Source: Mycobacterium sp. (lineage in GTDB: Bacteria > Actinomycetota > Actinomycetes > Mycobacteriales > Mycobacteriaceae). From it: DNA of 64,000 nt. The DNA lies in NCBI RefSeq assembly GCF_004298145.1, contig NZ_SCRH01000042.1, positions 62,001 to 126,000 of the forward strand, written 5' to 3'. Shown here piece by piece: positions 47,416 to 57,037 of this stretch; the stretch's first letter is position 1; the number at the start of each line of letters is the position of its first letter. Below the pieces are notes generated by a model. That model did no database searches. It was not told the origin of the DNA and saw only the letters and a program-made list of their open reading frames with translations. A program made the position numbers and the translations under genes.

Positions 47416-48385
47416 GGCGCTTCTCCAACCGAAATTTCAACGATTCGCTGAATCCCAACTCTCGCTTGAAATCGATCAGCCCCGAATTAGGTTGCAGGTC
47501 CAAGGTTCCGGTACCCCCATCGAGCAGGTCAATGCCAGCGATCTGGCAGCTCTGGTAGAGGTACTCCGCAATCAATACTACGGGGCTGAACTGTTTGTAA
47601 CCGGGACGATCACCCCAATAGAAGGCGTAAAGCACGTTCTGGCTCAGTCGGAGGCAGATGGCAGCGGCAGCTATCCGCCCCTGGTGTTCACACAGGTACA
47701 GCTGCACGGCGTCGGGGAAAAGCTTCTGCATTTGCCGCAGCGATTCTTGGCCCATAGTCATGGGATAGCCACGAGCGGCTCGGTTTTCAGTGATCACGTC
47801 GTAGACGTCGGATATTCGTTCGGCCGGAACCGCGGAGACTTCGAAGCCTTCGCGCCGGCATTTGTTCAAACGTTGGCGTTTGGCCGAATTGATCTTCTCA
47901 GCGAACGGCTGGTCATCCACGCGCTGGCCGTAGTTGAGATCGACGAGTGATTCCGTGAACCCATTTGCGCGGAAGAGAAAGTACTGTCGGGAAATGTCTG
48001 CTGGGTCGTGCTGTAACGGAGGTAGCAGTACCTGCAGGAGCTTGCCACCGCGTTCCCGTAGGTAGGCCACAATCTCGGAGATAAACACTTGCAAGTCCTT
48101 GAGCGTGACACCAGGAAGATGACTCAGTGCACCGAAAGTACCGCGCGCCGGGCTGCGGAAGACCGCCGGAGATACTTGCGTGAAATGCGCTGTGATGCAG
48201 GCGTTGCCGTTGACCGACCACTGAAAATAGTGACCGTTGCCGCCTTCGTGCAATCGGAAGAACGCCTCTGTGTTGAACAGGTGGAGACGTTCTTGGGGGA
48301 GGAAGCGGTCAACAACCAACAATGAGTGACCTCCGAGCGTGGCCTGTCGCTCGCGCCACGGCGAGGGTCTGCGATGGGCGGCCAC
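47405..48385 (-). CDS. FemAB/GNAT-fold acyltransferase
   Basis: A 326-residue protein with two acyltransferase-like halves. The C-terminal half has NKCRREGFEVSAVPAERI, YDVITENRAARGYP, YLCEHQGRIAAAAICLRL, YAFYWGDRPGYKQFSP and LDLLDGGTGTLDLQPN, a pattern of Acetyltransf_6/FemAB-like enzymes that transfer acyl or aminoacyl groups to amines. GTG 48385 leaves 24 bases after the upstream GT2 stop. Placed between amino-sugar synthesis genes and a glycosyltransferase, it is the best candidate for N-acylating the 3-amino sugar. Confidence 0.75.
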   Translation of the reverse strand: MAAHRRPSPWRERQATLGGHSLLVVDRFLPQERLHLFNTEAFFRLHEGGNGHYFQWSVNGNACITAHFTQVSPAVFRSPARGTFGALSHLPGVTLKDLQVFISEIVAYLRERGGKLLQVLLPPLQHDPADISRQYFLFRANGFTESLVDLNYGQRVDDQPFAEKINSAKRQRLNKCRREGFEVSAVPAERISDVYDVITENRAARGYPMTMGQESLRQMQKLFPDAVQLYLCEHQGRIAAAAICLRLSQNVLYAFYWGDRPGYKQFSPVVLIAEYLYQSCQIAGIDLLDGGTGTLDLQPNSGLIDFKRELGFSESLKFRLEKRLEP

Positions 48386-48409
48386 TCACGCTGATCCGGA
48401 GGTCGGTGC

Positions 48410-49387
48410 TCAACCTGCTGCTGCCGTCGAGGCCGGCAACTCGGCTAACCCACGACGCAAGCGCCAAGCATGAGAGAATTCGCGAAAAGGTGCGAGGGCC
48501 AAGATTTTCAAGCGTGATCGCCGATCCGGACCAAGGAGTATGACGCCGACGGCCACAGTCAACCATGCCGGTAACCACCATGCGACGGAAATAATCCGGA
48601 CGATGGCGGGCGAAGCGGGATCCACGATCATCCACGTGATGATGCGTAGATTGTCGAGCCACCATGTTTGTGCCGCGAACTCTTCTGCCGTAAAAGCCGT
48701 ATGGCACCGCACCGAAAGCTCTTGCGGTACAAAATAAACCGTCGACCTGACCATTAGTCGCAACCAAAGATCGAGGTCTGCCAGATGAAAGATGTCATCG
48801 CGAATGCCCCCAGCGCTCAGGGCCAGCCGTCGCCGAAACATCACGGAGGTCACTTCGCCTATCCAGTTGTAACGTAACCCCACCATCGCCAGCTGCGTGA
48901 CCAGCGACGAGCCTTCGTTGTGCTCTCTGAGCTTCCGAAAGTGCGTATGGAGCGTGCCGCAATTCCGCAGCCAGTCGGCGTCGTCGGTCACCACCCGCCG
49001 GGGCGCGAAAGCCATTCCCGCAGATGGATCCTCGAGACACCGGGCCAGTGTCGTCAGCGCTCCCGGAAGCAACCAGTCATCGCCGTGTACGAACTGGATA
49101 AGGCTGCCTCGCGCTAGTTCCAAACATTTGGTGTGGTTTCCGTGGCCGCCGAGGTTGGAGTCGTTGCGTATGAGTCGGTCACCCGCTCGAAGCATTGTTT
49201 CGGCGATAGCCGCGCTATCGTCCGATGAATCGTCGTCCACGACCAAAAGCTCGAAATCGCCGTCCTGCTCCACGATGCTGCGCAGACAACGCGCGATCGT
49301 AGCGCCGTTGTTGTACATCGGTACGCAAACCGAGATGAGTGGCCCCGCCGACGAACCGTGAGTGTTATTGATACTCACCGATACCAC
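48410..49387 (-). CDS. Family 2 glycosyltransferase, paralogue B
   Basis: A 325-residue GT2 enzyme paralogous along its whole length to the gene at 40514: LISVCVPMYNNGATIARCLR, LLVVDDDSSDDSA, LIQFVHGDDWLLPG, MAFAPRRVVTDD, KLREHNEGSSL, LADLDLWLRLMVRS. A hydrophobic segment near the C-terminus (VAWWLPAWLTVAVGVILL) is also shared. Both proteins probably act on the same kind of acceptor with different sugars. The gene starts just downstream of the TylF methyltransferase stop on the same strand. Confidence 0.87.
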   Translation of the reverse strand: MVSVSINNTHGSSAGPLISVCVPMYNNGATIARCLRSIVEQDGDFELLVVDDDSSDDSAAIAETMLRAGDRLIRNDSNLGGHGNHTKCLELARGSLIQFVHGDDWLLPGALTTLARCLEDPSAGMAFAPRRVVTDDADWLRNCGTLHTHFRKLREHNEGSSLVTQLAMVGLRYNWIGEVTSVMFRRRLALSAGGIRDDIFHLADLDLWLRLMVRSTVYFVPQELSVRCHTAFTAEEFAAQTWWLDNLRIITWMIVDPASPAIVRIISVAWWLPAWLTVAVGVILLGPDRRSRLKILALAPFREFSHAWRLRRGLAELPASTAAAG

Positions 49388-49391
49388 CGCC

Positions 49392-50156
49392 TTACTCGAT
49401 TACGAGGAACGACGGCAGCCCGGGGTTGCCGTGCCCGGTGCGTTGTAGGCGGACTTGGTCGAGCCCGAAGACCTCTTGCACGGCGAGCGTCTCCCCGGGG
49501 AACTCGCCGCAGTTCAGTTCGTCGAAGCCGATTACGGTTCCCTTGGTGACGTGCTTCCGCAAGAGCTCGAGGCAACGCTTGGTCGGCTCGTAGATATCCA
49601 TGTCGAAGTAGGCGAACGCCACGATGGTCTGCGGATTTTCGTCGAGGTACGCGGCCAATTGCTCCGGTGCATCGCCGGTACGGACGTCGAACTTGCGGAT
49701 GTGCGAGAACGGGCTCATCTCCTCGCGCGCCGCGAGCACATCGATGAGAAAGTTCTCGTAGCGCTCGCCGGTCGCCAGCCCACCGACCTGCGCCATCTCG
49801 TGGTCGCCGTCGCGATCATCGATAGAGGGGAAGCCGCTGAAAGTATCGAAACCAACGATCGATCGTCCATAGTTCAGCGGCTCGTGAAGGGTCCGAAGAC
49901 CGTCGAGGATCGCGAGGTCGCGTCCGAACCGGACGCCGAACTCCATCACGACGCCGGGCACCGTCAAGATCCTGCGATATACGTTGTCGAAGAACGCTAT
50001 CCGCCGTAGGACGTGCGGCAGCAAAAATAATGGCAGGTGGTGGAGGCGCTCGCGGGCCGAGCCGGGGAATCGCTCCGACAACAGCGCGAGCGAGTCCTCC
50101 GCCTGGGTGAGGGCGGCGGTCGCGCGCAAGTCCATGCTGCGGGTCTCGTTTGTCAT
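49392..50156 (-). CDS. TylF/MycF-family O-methyltransferase (e)
   Basis: A 254-residue enzyme starting at ATG 50156. Motif I is VMEFGVRFGRDLAIL, then VGFDTFSGFPSID, the metal motif YFDMDIYEPTKRCLELL and VIGFDELNCGEFPGE. The family is clear, but it is the most divergent copy (MEFGV instead of VECGV). Its 3' end lies five bases from the start of GT2 paralogue B, so the run methyltransferase-GT2-acyltransferase-methyltransferase forms one minus-strand operon. Confidence 0.85.
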   Translation of the reverse strand: MTNETRSMDLRATAALTQAEDSLALLSERFPGSARERLHHLPLFLLPHVLRRIAFFDNVYRRILTVPGVVMEFGVRFGRDLAILDGLRTLHEPLNYGRSIVGFDTFSGFPSIDDRDGDHEMAQVGGLATGERYENFLIDVLAAREEMSPFSHIRKFDVRTGDAPEQLAAYLDENPQTIVAFAYFDMDIYEPTKRCLELLRKHVTKGTVIGFDELNCGEFPGETLAVQEVFGLDQVRLQRTGHGNPGLPSFLVIE

Positions 50157-50517
50157 GCGATCACTCGCTCGACGACGTGAATACCCCGCGTTGGCATCGG
50201 CGCACGGGTCCGTGTCTATTGTGGTCAACCGCGGACGGAATTGGGCTCTGGCTCAACATAATGCCCCCAAACCTATTGCCATCGAGCCAATGGCATGGAC
50301 GCATCTTACAATGTGAGCTGGCCGTGTGGGGATTTCCGAAATAGTTCCCACGCTGACGTCAATTATCAACGTGTGGGAGTTTCCCCGCAGCCACGATTGC
50401 CATCTGGCTCTCGGCGCATGCAGTCGATTCGATCCTGGCGCCGAGTACGTATTGGTGCGAAACCGTCTGGCGCGTAACGGTATTGGAAAGCGACAGCGGG
50501 TAACCCCGGGTACAGGC
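50157..50517. other. Intergenic region between the oligosaccharide operon and mmpL4b
   Basis: About 360 bases. Promoter for the minus-strand operon is expected at the left and the mmpL transcript ends at the right. Two similar G-rich stretches (GTGGGGATTTCC and GTGGGAGTTTCCCC) occur near 50328 and 50373; their meaning is unknown. No RNA gene was recognised. Confidence 0.4.
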
Positions 50518-53433
50518 CTAGACGGTGGACCGGGGGACAGGGATCTCGACGGTGGGTGCGTCCGCGTCATCGTCGCGGTGCAGCAGGGTGCGCACCGCCG
50601 GGCGGGTGCCCACGGAGCGAAGCAGCAGGCTGGCCGGCCGCGGCCGAACCAACAGCGGCCACCAGAACCAACGCCCGAGCAGCGCCGCGATGGTCGGCGT
50701 CATGAACGAGCGCACGATCAAGGTATCGAACATCAGGCCCAGGCCGATCGTGGTACCGACCTGGCCGATGATGCGCAAATCGCTGACCACCATCGACGCC
50801 ATCGTGAACGCGAACACCAGACCCGCGTTCGTCACGACCTTCCCGGTGCCGCCCATCGCGCGAATGATGCCCGTATTGATACCGCCGGCAATTTCCTCTT
50901 TCATGCGGGACACCAGCAGCAGGTTGTAGTCCGACCCGACCGCCAACAAGACGATGACCGACATGGGCAGCACCATCCAGTACAGCTCGATACCGAAGAT
51001 GTACTGCCAGATCAGCACCGACAACCCAAACGAGGCGCCCAGCGAAAGCGTCACCGTACCCACGATGACGAGGGCGGCCACAAAACTTCGGGTGATGATG
51101 AGCATGATGATGAAAATCAGACACAGCGCGCCAACACCCGCGATCAAGAGGTCGTAGGTCGAACCGTCCCGGAAGTCCTTGAACGTCGACGCGGTGCCCG
51201 CGATGTTGATCTTGGCGCTTTCCAGCGGCGTGTTCTTGAGCGATTCTTCCGCCGCTGTCCGGATCTTGTCGATGCGGGACACGCTCTCGGACGTCGCCGG
51301 GTCGCCCCGGTGCGAGATGATGAAGCGAGCCGCCTTTCCGTCCGGCGACAAGAATTGGCTCATCGCTTTCTTGAAGTCCGCATTGTCGAAGATATCCGGC
51401 GGCAGATAGAACGAGTCGTCATTTCTGGAGGCGTCGAACGCCTCTCCCATGGCGGTGGCGTCCTTGTCGTTGCTGCTCATTTGGCCGATGATCCCGGACA
51501 TGGTGCTGTGGTTCGTCAGCATCATGTTCCGCATGTCCTCCGACATCGCGATCATCGGCGGATACTGCTCGAGCAGCTGAGGCATCAGCTTGTCCATATT
51601 ATCGAGATCTTTGAGGAGATCCGTCAGTTTGTCGCTGAGCGTATCGATGCCGTCGATCTCATCGAATATATTTCTTATTGCCCAGCATACTGGGATGTCA
51701 TAGCAATGTTTTTCCCAATAGAAATAGCTGCGGAAGGGCCGGTAGAAATCCTCGAAGTCGGATATATGGTCCCGCAGCTCATAAAGGATTACGGCCATTT
51801 CTTTGGTCTTGCCGATCGTGTCGTGCGTAATGTCGGTCATCCGGCTCTGCAATTCATAGATACGTTTCATAATTTGAATTTGCTTGGCTATCATGTCCGC
51901 TTGCACGAGCATGTCGTCCATGCGCGCCTGGATGTACTTGATGTCTTGCTGCATGGTCGCTTGTTGCATGCTGAGCAGGAACGGGATCGACGTGTGCTGG
52001 ATCGGCGTTCCCTCGGGCCGCGTGATGCCCTGCACACGAGAAATCCCATGGACTTTGAAGATTCCCTTGGCAAGCTTGTGCAGCACCAGGAAATCTGCCG
52101 GGTTCCGCATGTCGTGGTCGGCCTCGATCATCACGATTTCGGGCATCATTCGCGATTGATTGAAATGACGATCGGCGGCCGCGTACCCGACGTTGGCGGG
52201 AACGTCGTCGGGCATGTAGAGCCGGTTGTTGTAGCTCGTCTGATAGCCGGGCAAGGTCGCCAGGCCGACCACGGCGACCGCTATCGTCGCGCACAGGATC
52301 GGGGCGGGCCAGCGGGCGATTGCCGTGCCGATCCGCCGCCACCGGCCGAACCCGATCGTGCGCGTCGGGTCGAATAACCCGAAGCCACCTCCGACGGTCA
52401 GCACCGCCGGAACCAACGTCAGGGCGATCACCACCGAAATCAGCATGCCGATGGAGCAAGGCAGGCCCATGGTCTGGAAGATGGGCATGCGGGTGAAGCT
52501 CAGACACAACATCGCGCCGGCGATCGTCAGACCGGAACCCAAGACCACGGGGGAGACGCTGCGATAGGTGGTGAAAAACGCCGTTTCCCGGTCTTCGCCG
52601 GCCTGACGCGCCTCTTGATAGCGGCCGAAGAAGAAGATCGCATAGTCGGTCCCGGCGGCCATTGCCAGGGCCACCAGCAGGTTGACGGCAAACGTAGACA
52701 GCGCGATGAAATCGTGGTCGGCGATAAACGCGATGACACCGCGCGCAGTGAACACTTCGATGCCCACCGTGAGCAACAACAGAATGACGGTGGTGATCGA
52801 GCGGTACACGAAAAGCAGCACAATGAAGATGATCAAGGCGCCGATCATCGTCATTTTCAGAATGGATCGGTCACCGGCGAGCTGCATATCGGAAAAGAGC
52901 GCTGCCGGACCGGTGACATAGGCGCTGAGACCGGGAGGCGGTGGCGTCCGCGCGATAATATCGCGGATTGCCGCCACAGATTCCTGGCCAAGAGTCGTGC
53001 CCTGATTACCCGCCAGATTCAACTGCACATAGACGGCCTTGCCGTCGGGACTTTGCGCACCCGCCGCGGTGAGGCGATCTCCCCACAAATCCTGCACGTG
53101 CTCGATGTGCTTGGTGTCGCTTTTGAGCTCACGAACCAATTTGTCGTAGTAGGCGTGTGCCTGGTCTCCCAGCTGCTGCTGCCCCTCCAGCACCAGCATC
53201 GCGAAGCTGTCCGAATCGGACTCTTTGAAGTCCCTGCCCATACGCTGCATGGCCTGGACCGCCGGCGCGTCCTGAGGGGCCAGCGGCACCGAATGCTGTT
53301 GACCCACGATCTCGAGCCGCGGCACGCCGAACGTCACCAGCAGCGTCAACGCCACCCACCCGATGATGATGAGCACCGAAAAGCGGCGGATGTTCCTGGC
53401 AATGGTGGGAGGCCGGGTGCGTTGGGTCGTCAT
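50518..53433 (-). CDS. mmpL4b: MmpL-family RND lipid transporter, second copy (MmpL4b)
   Basis: A 971-residue RND transporter starting at ATG 53433. The layout is classic MmpL: first membrane helix FSVLIIIGWVALTLLV, a large periplasmic loop, helices 2-6, the conserved TDYAIFFFGRYQEARQAG element with the D/Y pair, a second long loop of about 340 residues with a predicted helical coiled section (Met/Asp-rich), and the last helices with GSDYNLLLVSRMKEE. MmpL4-type proteins in GPL loci move the GPL to the cell surface together with MmpS4. The open frame continues upstream but without a start that fits. Confidence 0.92.
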   Translation of the reverse strand: MTTQRTRPPTIARNIRRFSVLIIIGWVALTLLVTFGVPRLEIVGQQHSVPLAPQDAPAVQAMQRMGRDFKESDSDSFAMLVLEGQQQLGDQAHAYYDKLVRELKSDTKHIEHVQDLWGDRLTAAGAQSPDGKAVYVQLNLAGNQGTTLGQESVAAIRDIIARTPPPPGLSAYVTGPAALFSDMQLAGDRSILKMTMIGALIIFIVLLFVYRSITTVILLLLTVGIEVFTARGVIAFIADHDFIALSTFAVNLLVALAMAAGTDYAIFFFGRYQEARQAGEDRETAFFTTYRSVSPVVLGSGLTIAGAMLCLSFTRMPIFQTMGLPCSIGMLISVVIALTLVPAVLTVGGGFGLFDPTRTIGFGRWRRIGTAIARWPAPILCATIAVAVVGLATLPGYQTSYNNRLYMPDDVPANVGYAAADRHFNQSRMMPEIVMIEADHDMRNPADFLVLHKLAKGIFKVHGISRVQGITRPEGTPIQHTSIPFLLSMQQATMQQDIKYIQARMDDMLVQADMIAKQIQIMKRIYELQSRMTDITHDTIGKTKEMAVILYELRDHISDFEDFYRPFRSYFYWEKHCYDIPVCWAIRNIFDEIDGIDTLSDKLTDLLKDLDNMDKLMPQLLEQYPPMIAMSEDMRNMMLTNHSTMSGIIGQMSSNDKDATAMGEAFDASRNDDSFYLPPDIFDNADFKKAMSQFLSPDGKAARFIISHRGDPATSESVSRIDKIRTAAEESLKNTPLESAKINIAGTASTFKDFRDGSTYDLLIAGVGALCLIFIIMLIITRSFVAALVIVGTVTLSLGASFGLSVLIWQYIFGIELYWMVLPMSVIVLLAVGSDYNLLLVSRMKEEIAGGINTGIIRAMGGTGKVVTNAGLVFAFTMASMVVSDLRIIGQVGTTIGLGLMFDTLIVRSFMTPTIAALLGRWFWWPLLVRPRPASLLLRSVGTRPAVRTLLHRDDDADAPTVEIPVPRSTV

Positions 53434-53522
53434 ACGGCCCTCATCCGACAGGCGGCGCAATTGCCTGGTGTCACAACGTTCCCCACGGTTGCCGTCCCCA
53501 TCCTGAAGTAGAAAGCCGCCAC

Positions 53523-56414
53523 TTACTGGGACTGCTTCAGGAGCAATGAACGGACCACCGGACGAGGCCCCGTGGGCCGCAGCATGGTGCTCGCGGGGCG
53601 GGGGCGCACCAGCTGTGGCCACCAGAACCAACGTCCCAGCAGTGCGGCGACGGCCGGCGTCATGAACGCACGCACGATCAACGTGTCGAACAGCAAGCCC
53701 AGGCCGATCGTCGTGCCCACCTGGCCGATGCTGCGCAGATCGCTGACCACCATCGAGGCCATGGTGAACGCGAACACCAGGCCGGCGTTCGTCACGACCT
53801 TCCCGGTACCGCCCATGGCGCGGATGATGCCCGTATGGATCCCGGCGCCTAATTCCTCCTTCATGCGGGAAACCAGCAGCAGGTTGTAGTCGGAACCCAC
53901 CGCCAACAACACGATGACCGACGTGGACAGCACCGTCCAGTGCAGCTGCATGCCGAGGAGGTACTGCCAGACCAGCACGGACAGCCCGAAGGACGCGCCC
54001 AACGAAAGCAATACCGTGCCGACGATCACCATGGCGGCAATGAAACTTCGCGTCATGATCAGCATGATGATGAAAATGAGGCAGAGCGCGGAGACGCCGG
54101 CGATCAAGAGATCGAATTTGGATCCGTCCACCAAATCTTTGGTGATCGCCGCCGTACCGGTCAGGTAGATCTTGGAGTTTTCGAGGGGAGTGCCCTTGAG
54201 CGACTCCTCAGCCGCCGTCTTGATCTGTTCCACCCGCGAGAGGCCCTCGGGAGTCGCCGGGTCACCCCGCTGCGAAATGAGCAGACGGAAAGCCTTCCCG
54301 TCCGGCGACATGAACACCTTCTCGACCCGCTTGAAGGACTCGGAGCCGTTGATGATTCCCGGCGGCAGGTAGAAGGAATCGTCGTTTTTGGAGGCGTCGA
54401 AAGCCTGCCCCATAATACTCGGATCCTTGGCGCTCGAATCCATCTGGCCCATCACGCCGGACATGGTGCTGTGCATCGTCAGCATCATGCTGCGCATGCC
54501 CGACATGGTTTCGATCATGGGCGGGATCTGCATGACCAGCTGGGGCAGCAGCGCATCGAGCTGGTCGAGGTCTTTCACCATCTCCTGCAGCTTGTCGCTG
54601 ATCAAGTCAACGCCGTCGAGCGTGTCGAAGATGGATCTGATGGAGAAACAGACCGGAATGTCGTAGCAGTGCTTTTCCCAGTAGAAATAACTGCGAAGCG
54701 GCCGGAAGAAATCCTCGAAATCCGAGATGTGATCGCGTAAGTCCGACGTAATGTCCTGCATTTCATGCGTCGTCTGGACCATGTGGTGAGTCGTGGCGAC
54801 GAGCTCCCGCATCAGATCCAACATGTGCTGCATGATGCCGATCATTTTTCCGAGCTCGTTGGCCTGGACGAGCATGTCGTTCATGCGGTCTTTTTGGAAT
54901 GCCATGTTCTGCATCTGGCTCGCCTGGCTCATGCTGATGATCCACGGGATCGTCGTGTGCTGCAGCGGAGTTCCCTCGGGCCGCGTGACGGTCTGCACCG
55001 TGGCAATTCCCGGAACTGCCAGCACACCCTTGGCGAGTTTGTTGATCACCAACATATCCGTCGGATTGCGCAAATCATGATCGGTCTCGACCAACAGAAT
55101 CTCGGGCATCTGCATTCGCTGGCCGGGAAAGTGCCGCGCCGCCGCCGCATACCCCACATTGGCGGGAATGCTTTGCGGAATGAATTTCTGGTCGTCATAG
55201 CTAGGGCGATAATTCGGCAAGGCCAAGAGCCCGATCAATGCGACAGCCAAGCTGGCAATCAGAATAGGCGCCGGCCACCGGACGATCGCCGTACCAATCC
55301 GTCGCCACCTGTGGGCCGAGACCGCCCGCCGTGGCTCGAACAGGCCGAACCGGGCCCCGGCGGCCAGCAGCGCTGGTCCCAGCGTCAGCGCGACCAGCAC
55401 CGCGACCGATATACCGACGGCGCAGGGGATGCCCAGCGGTTGGAAATAGGGAAGTCGGGTGAAGCTGAGGCACAGCACCGCGCCGGCGATGGTCAATCCG
55501 GAGGCCAACACCACCTTGGCGACCCCGCTGAAGGTGGTGTAGAACGCGTCTTCCCGGCTTTCACCGGCCTGCCGCGCCTCTTGATATCGGCCGACGAAGA
55601 ATATGCCGTAGTCGGTTCCCGTCGCGATGACGGCGGCGACCAACAGGTTGACGGCGAAGGTGGTAAGTCCGACCAGCCCGAGATGACCAATCAACGCGAC
55701 CATTCCGCGCGCGATCTGCAATTCCAGGCCGACGATGAATAACAAAAGAATGACCGTGACAATCGACCGATAAACGAACATCAACGTCAGAAAGATCACG
55801 CAAAGGCTGACCACCGTAACCAGCAGGACGGTCTTTTGACCGGAGATATTCATATCGGCGACGATGGGTGCGGGGCCGGTCACATAGACCTTGAGCCCCG
55901 GTGGGGGCGAAGCCTCCCGCACGATCTTTCGGATCGCCATGACAGATTCGTCGCCCGCGGCCGCACCCGCGTTGCCGTTCAGGTTCACCTGAACATATGC
56001 GGCCTTACCGTCCTGGCTCTGCGCGGCGCCGCGGGTAAGCGGATCGCCCCAGAAATCCTGGACGTGTTGCACATGCGCGTGATCGGCTTCCAAAAGGTGA
56101 ACCAGGCGCTTGTAATACTCGTGCGCGTCGTCGCCGAGTTGCTGCTGGCCCTCCAGCAGGACCATTGCCAAAGCGCCGGTATTGGTTTCCTTGAAATCCT
56201 CGCCCAGGCGCTCCATCGCCTTGAACGACGGCGCGCCCAGCGGGCTCAGCGATACCGCATGCTCAGCCGTAACCTTCTCCAGCGAAGGGACGCCGATGCT
56301 GATGAGGACGGCAATTCCGAGCCAACCCAAGATAATGGGCACCGACAAGCGGTGGATCATCCGCGCTACACGTGGTCGCGCGGCGGGCTGGGTCTCCAAT
56401 TGCTGGTTACTCAT
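53523..56414 (-). CDS. mmpL4a: MmpL-family RND lipid transporter, first copy (MmpL4a)
   Basis: A 963-residue paralogue of the next gene. Key elements: VPIILGWLGIAVLISIGV, GTDYGIFFVGRYQEARQAG, RWPAPILIASLAVALIG and SDYNLLLVSRMKEELG. The ATG overlaps the mmpS stop by four bases (ATGA), coupling the two. The order mmpS4-mmpL4a-mmpL4b is that of the GPL locus in M. smegmatis and MAC. Energised by the proton gradient; works with the MmpS partner in the periplasm. Confidence 0.92.
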   Translation of the reverse strand: MSNQQLETQPAARPRVARMIHRLSVPIILGWLGIAVLISIGVPSLEKVTAEHAVSLSPLGAPSFKAMERLGEDFKETNTGALAMVLLEGQQQLGDDAHEYYKRLVHLLEADHAHVQHVQDFWGDPLTRGAAQSQDGKAAYVQVNLNGNAGAAAGDESVMAIRKIVREASPPPGLKVYVTGPAPIVADMNISGQKTVLLVTVVSLCVIFLTLMFVYRSIVTVILLLFIVGLELQIARGMVALIGHLGLVGLTTFAVNLLVAAVIATGTDYGIFFVGRYQEARQAGESREDAFYTTFSGVAKVVLASGLTIAGAVLCLSFTRLPYFQPLGIPCAVGISVAVLVALTLGPALLAAGARFGLFEPRRAVSAHRWRRIGTAIVRWPAPILIASLAVALIGLLALPNYRPSYDDQKFIPQSIPANVGYAAAARHFPGQRMQMPEILLVETDHDLRNPTDMLVINKLAKGVLAVPGIATVQTVTRPEGTPLQHTTIPWIISMSQASQMQNMAFQKDRMNDMLVQANELGKMIGIMQHMLDLMRELVATTHHMVQTTHEMQDITSDLRDHISDFEDFFRPLRSYFYWEKHCYDIPVCFSIRSIFDTLDGVDLISDKLQEMVKDLDQLDALLPQLVMQIPPMIETMSGMRSMMLTMHSTMSGVMGQMDSSAKDPSIMGQAFDASKNDDSFYLPPGIINGSESFKRVEKVFMSPDGKAFRLLISQRGDPATPEGLSRVEQIKTAAEESLKGTPLENSKIYLTGTAAITKDLVDGSKFDLLIAGVSALCLIFIIMLIMTRSFIAAMVIVGTVLLSLGASFGLSVLVWQYLLGMQLHWTVLSTSVIVLLAVGSDYNLLLVSRMKEELGAGIHTGIIRAMGGTGKVVTNAGLVFAFTMASMVVSDLRSIGQVGTTIGLGLLFDTLIVRAFMTPAVAALLGRWFWWPQLVRPRPASTMLRPTGPRPVVRSLLLKQSQ

Positions 56415-57037
56415 GTGGCCGTCAACACGCAGTAGGTGAAGGCATTCAATTGGTGGGAAATCCTCTCGGTTTTGACAACGCCGTCCACCACAATGCGGCA
56501 GCCGAGACTATCGCTATTGCCCTGTGCCACCACATTTCCCACGATTGACGGCAACGTCGTCGAGATGTCGAACGTCCACGGCAGCACGATGCCATTGATA
56601 TGGTTCGGCTCGCCATTGGCGTCAAAATAGCTGATGTCGGCCATTGCCCCGGCCGGCCCAAAGACCTCGTACTTCACGTGCTTGGGGTTGAACGGTTTGG
56701 TGTCCTGCTGCCTGGTGTCGGCGTACGACGGTCGGTGCTCGGACCCAAAAATGCCGTGCAGCCGCGAAACGGTCATACCCCCGGCAATCACCACGGCCAC
56801 GATCACCAACGGGATCCACAGCCGCTTCAGAAAACCGAAAAACGCAGGTCCCTTTTGCGGACGATTCGTTTGACGGCCACTTTGCTGCGTGGATTCGGGT
56901 GAAGATCGGCGAGCAAAGCCCAGGAAACCACGTCCCCGGCCAGACGATCGGCTAATGTCTCGTCCTTCCGCGATGGTGTTGTCGGGCCGGGCCCGCACAT
57001 CGGAGTCGACCACTGCACCCCCTTCAGCCGTCCTCAT
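56411..57037 (-). CDS. mmpS4: MmpS-family accessory membrane protein (MmpS4)
   Basis: A 208-residue protein. The single membrane helix LWIPLVIVAVVIAGGMTVSR is near residues 73-92, followed by the periplasmic domain KYEVFGPAGAMADISYFDANGE, ISTTLPSIVGNVVAQGNSD and CRIVVDGVV, all MmpS hallmarks. Typical MmpS proteins are about 140 residues; here about 70 polar, Arg/Ser-rich residues precede the helix. GTG in-frame starts downstream of 57037 could shorten it, but none removes most of the extension. Divergent from mbtH/mps1. Confidence 0.9.
   Translation of the reverse strand: MRTAEGGAVVDSDVRARPDNTIAEGRDISRSSGRGRGFLGFARRSSPESTQQSGRQTNRPQKGPAFFGFLKRLWIPLVIVAVVIAGGMTVSRLHGIFGSEHRPSYADTRQQDTKPFNPKHVKYEVFGPAGAMADISYFDANGEPNHINGIVLPWTFDISTTLPSIVGNVVAQGNSDSLGCRIVVDGVVKTERISHQLNAFTYCVLTAT

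Noticed and set aside
50326..52377. Plus-strand open frame of 683 codons opposite mmpL4b
   Set aside because: Arg/His/Asp-rich shadow; the opposite strand encodes a clear MmpL protein.
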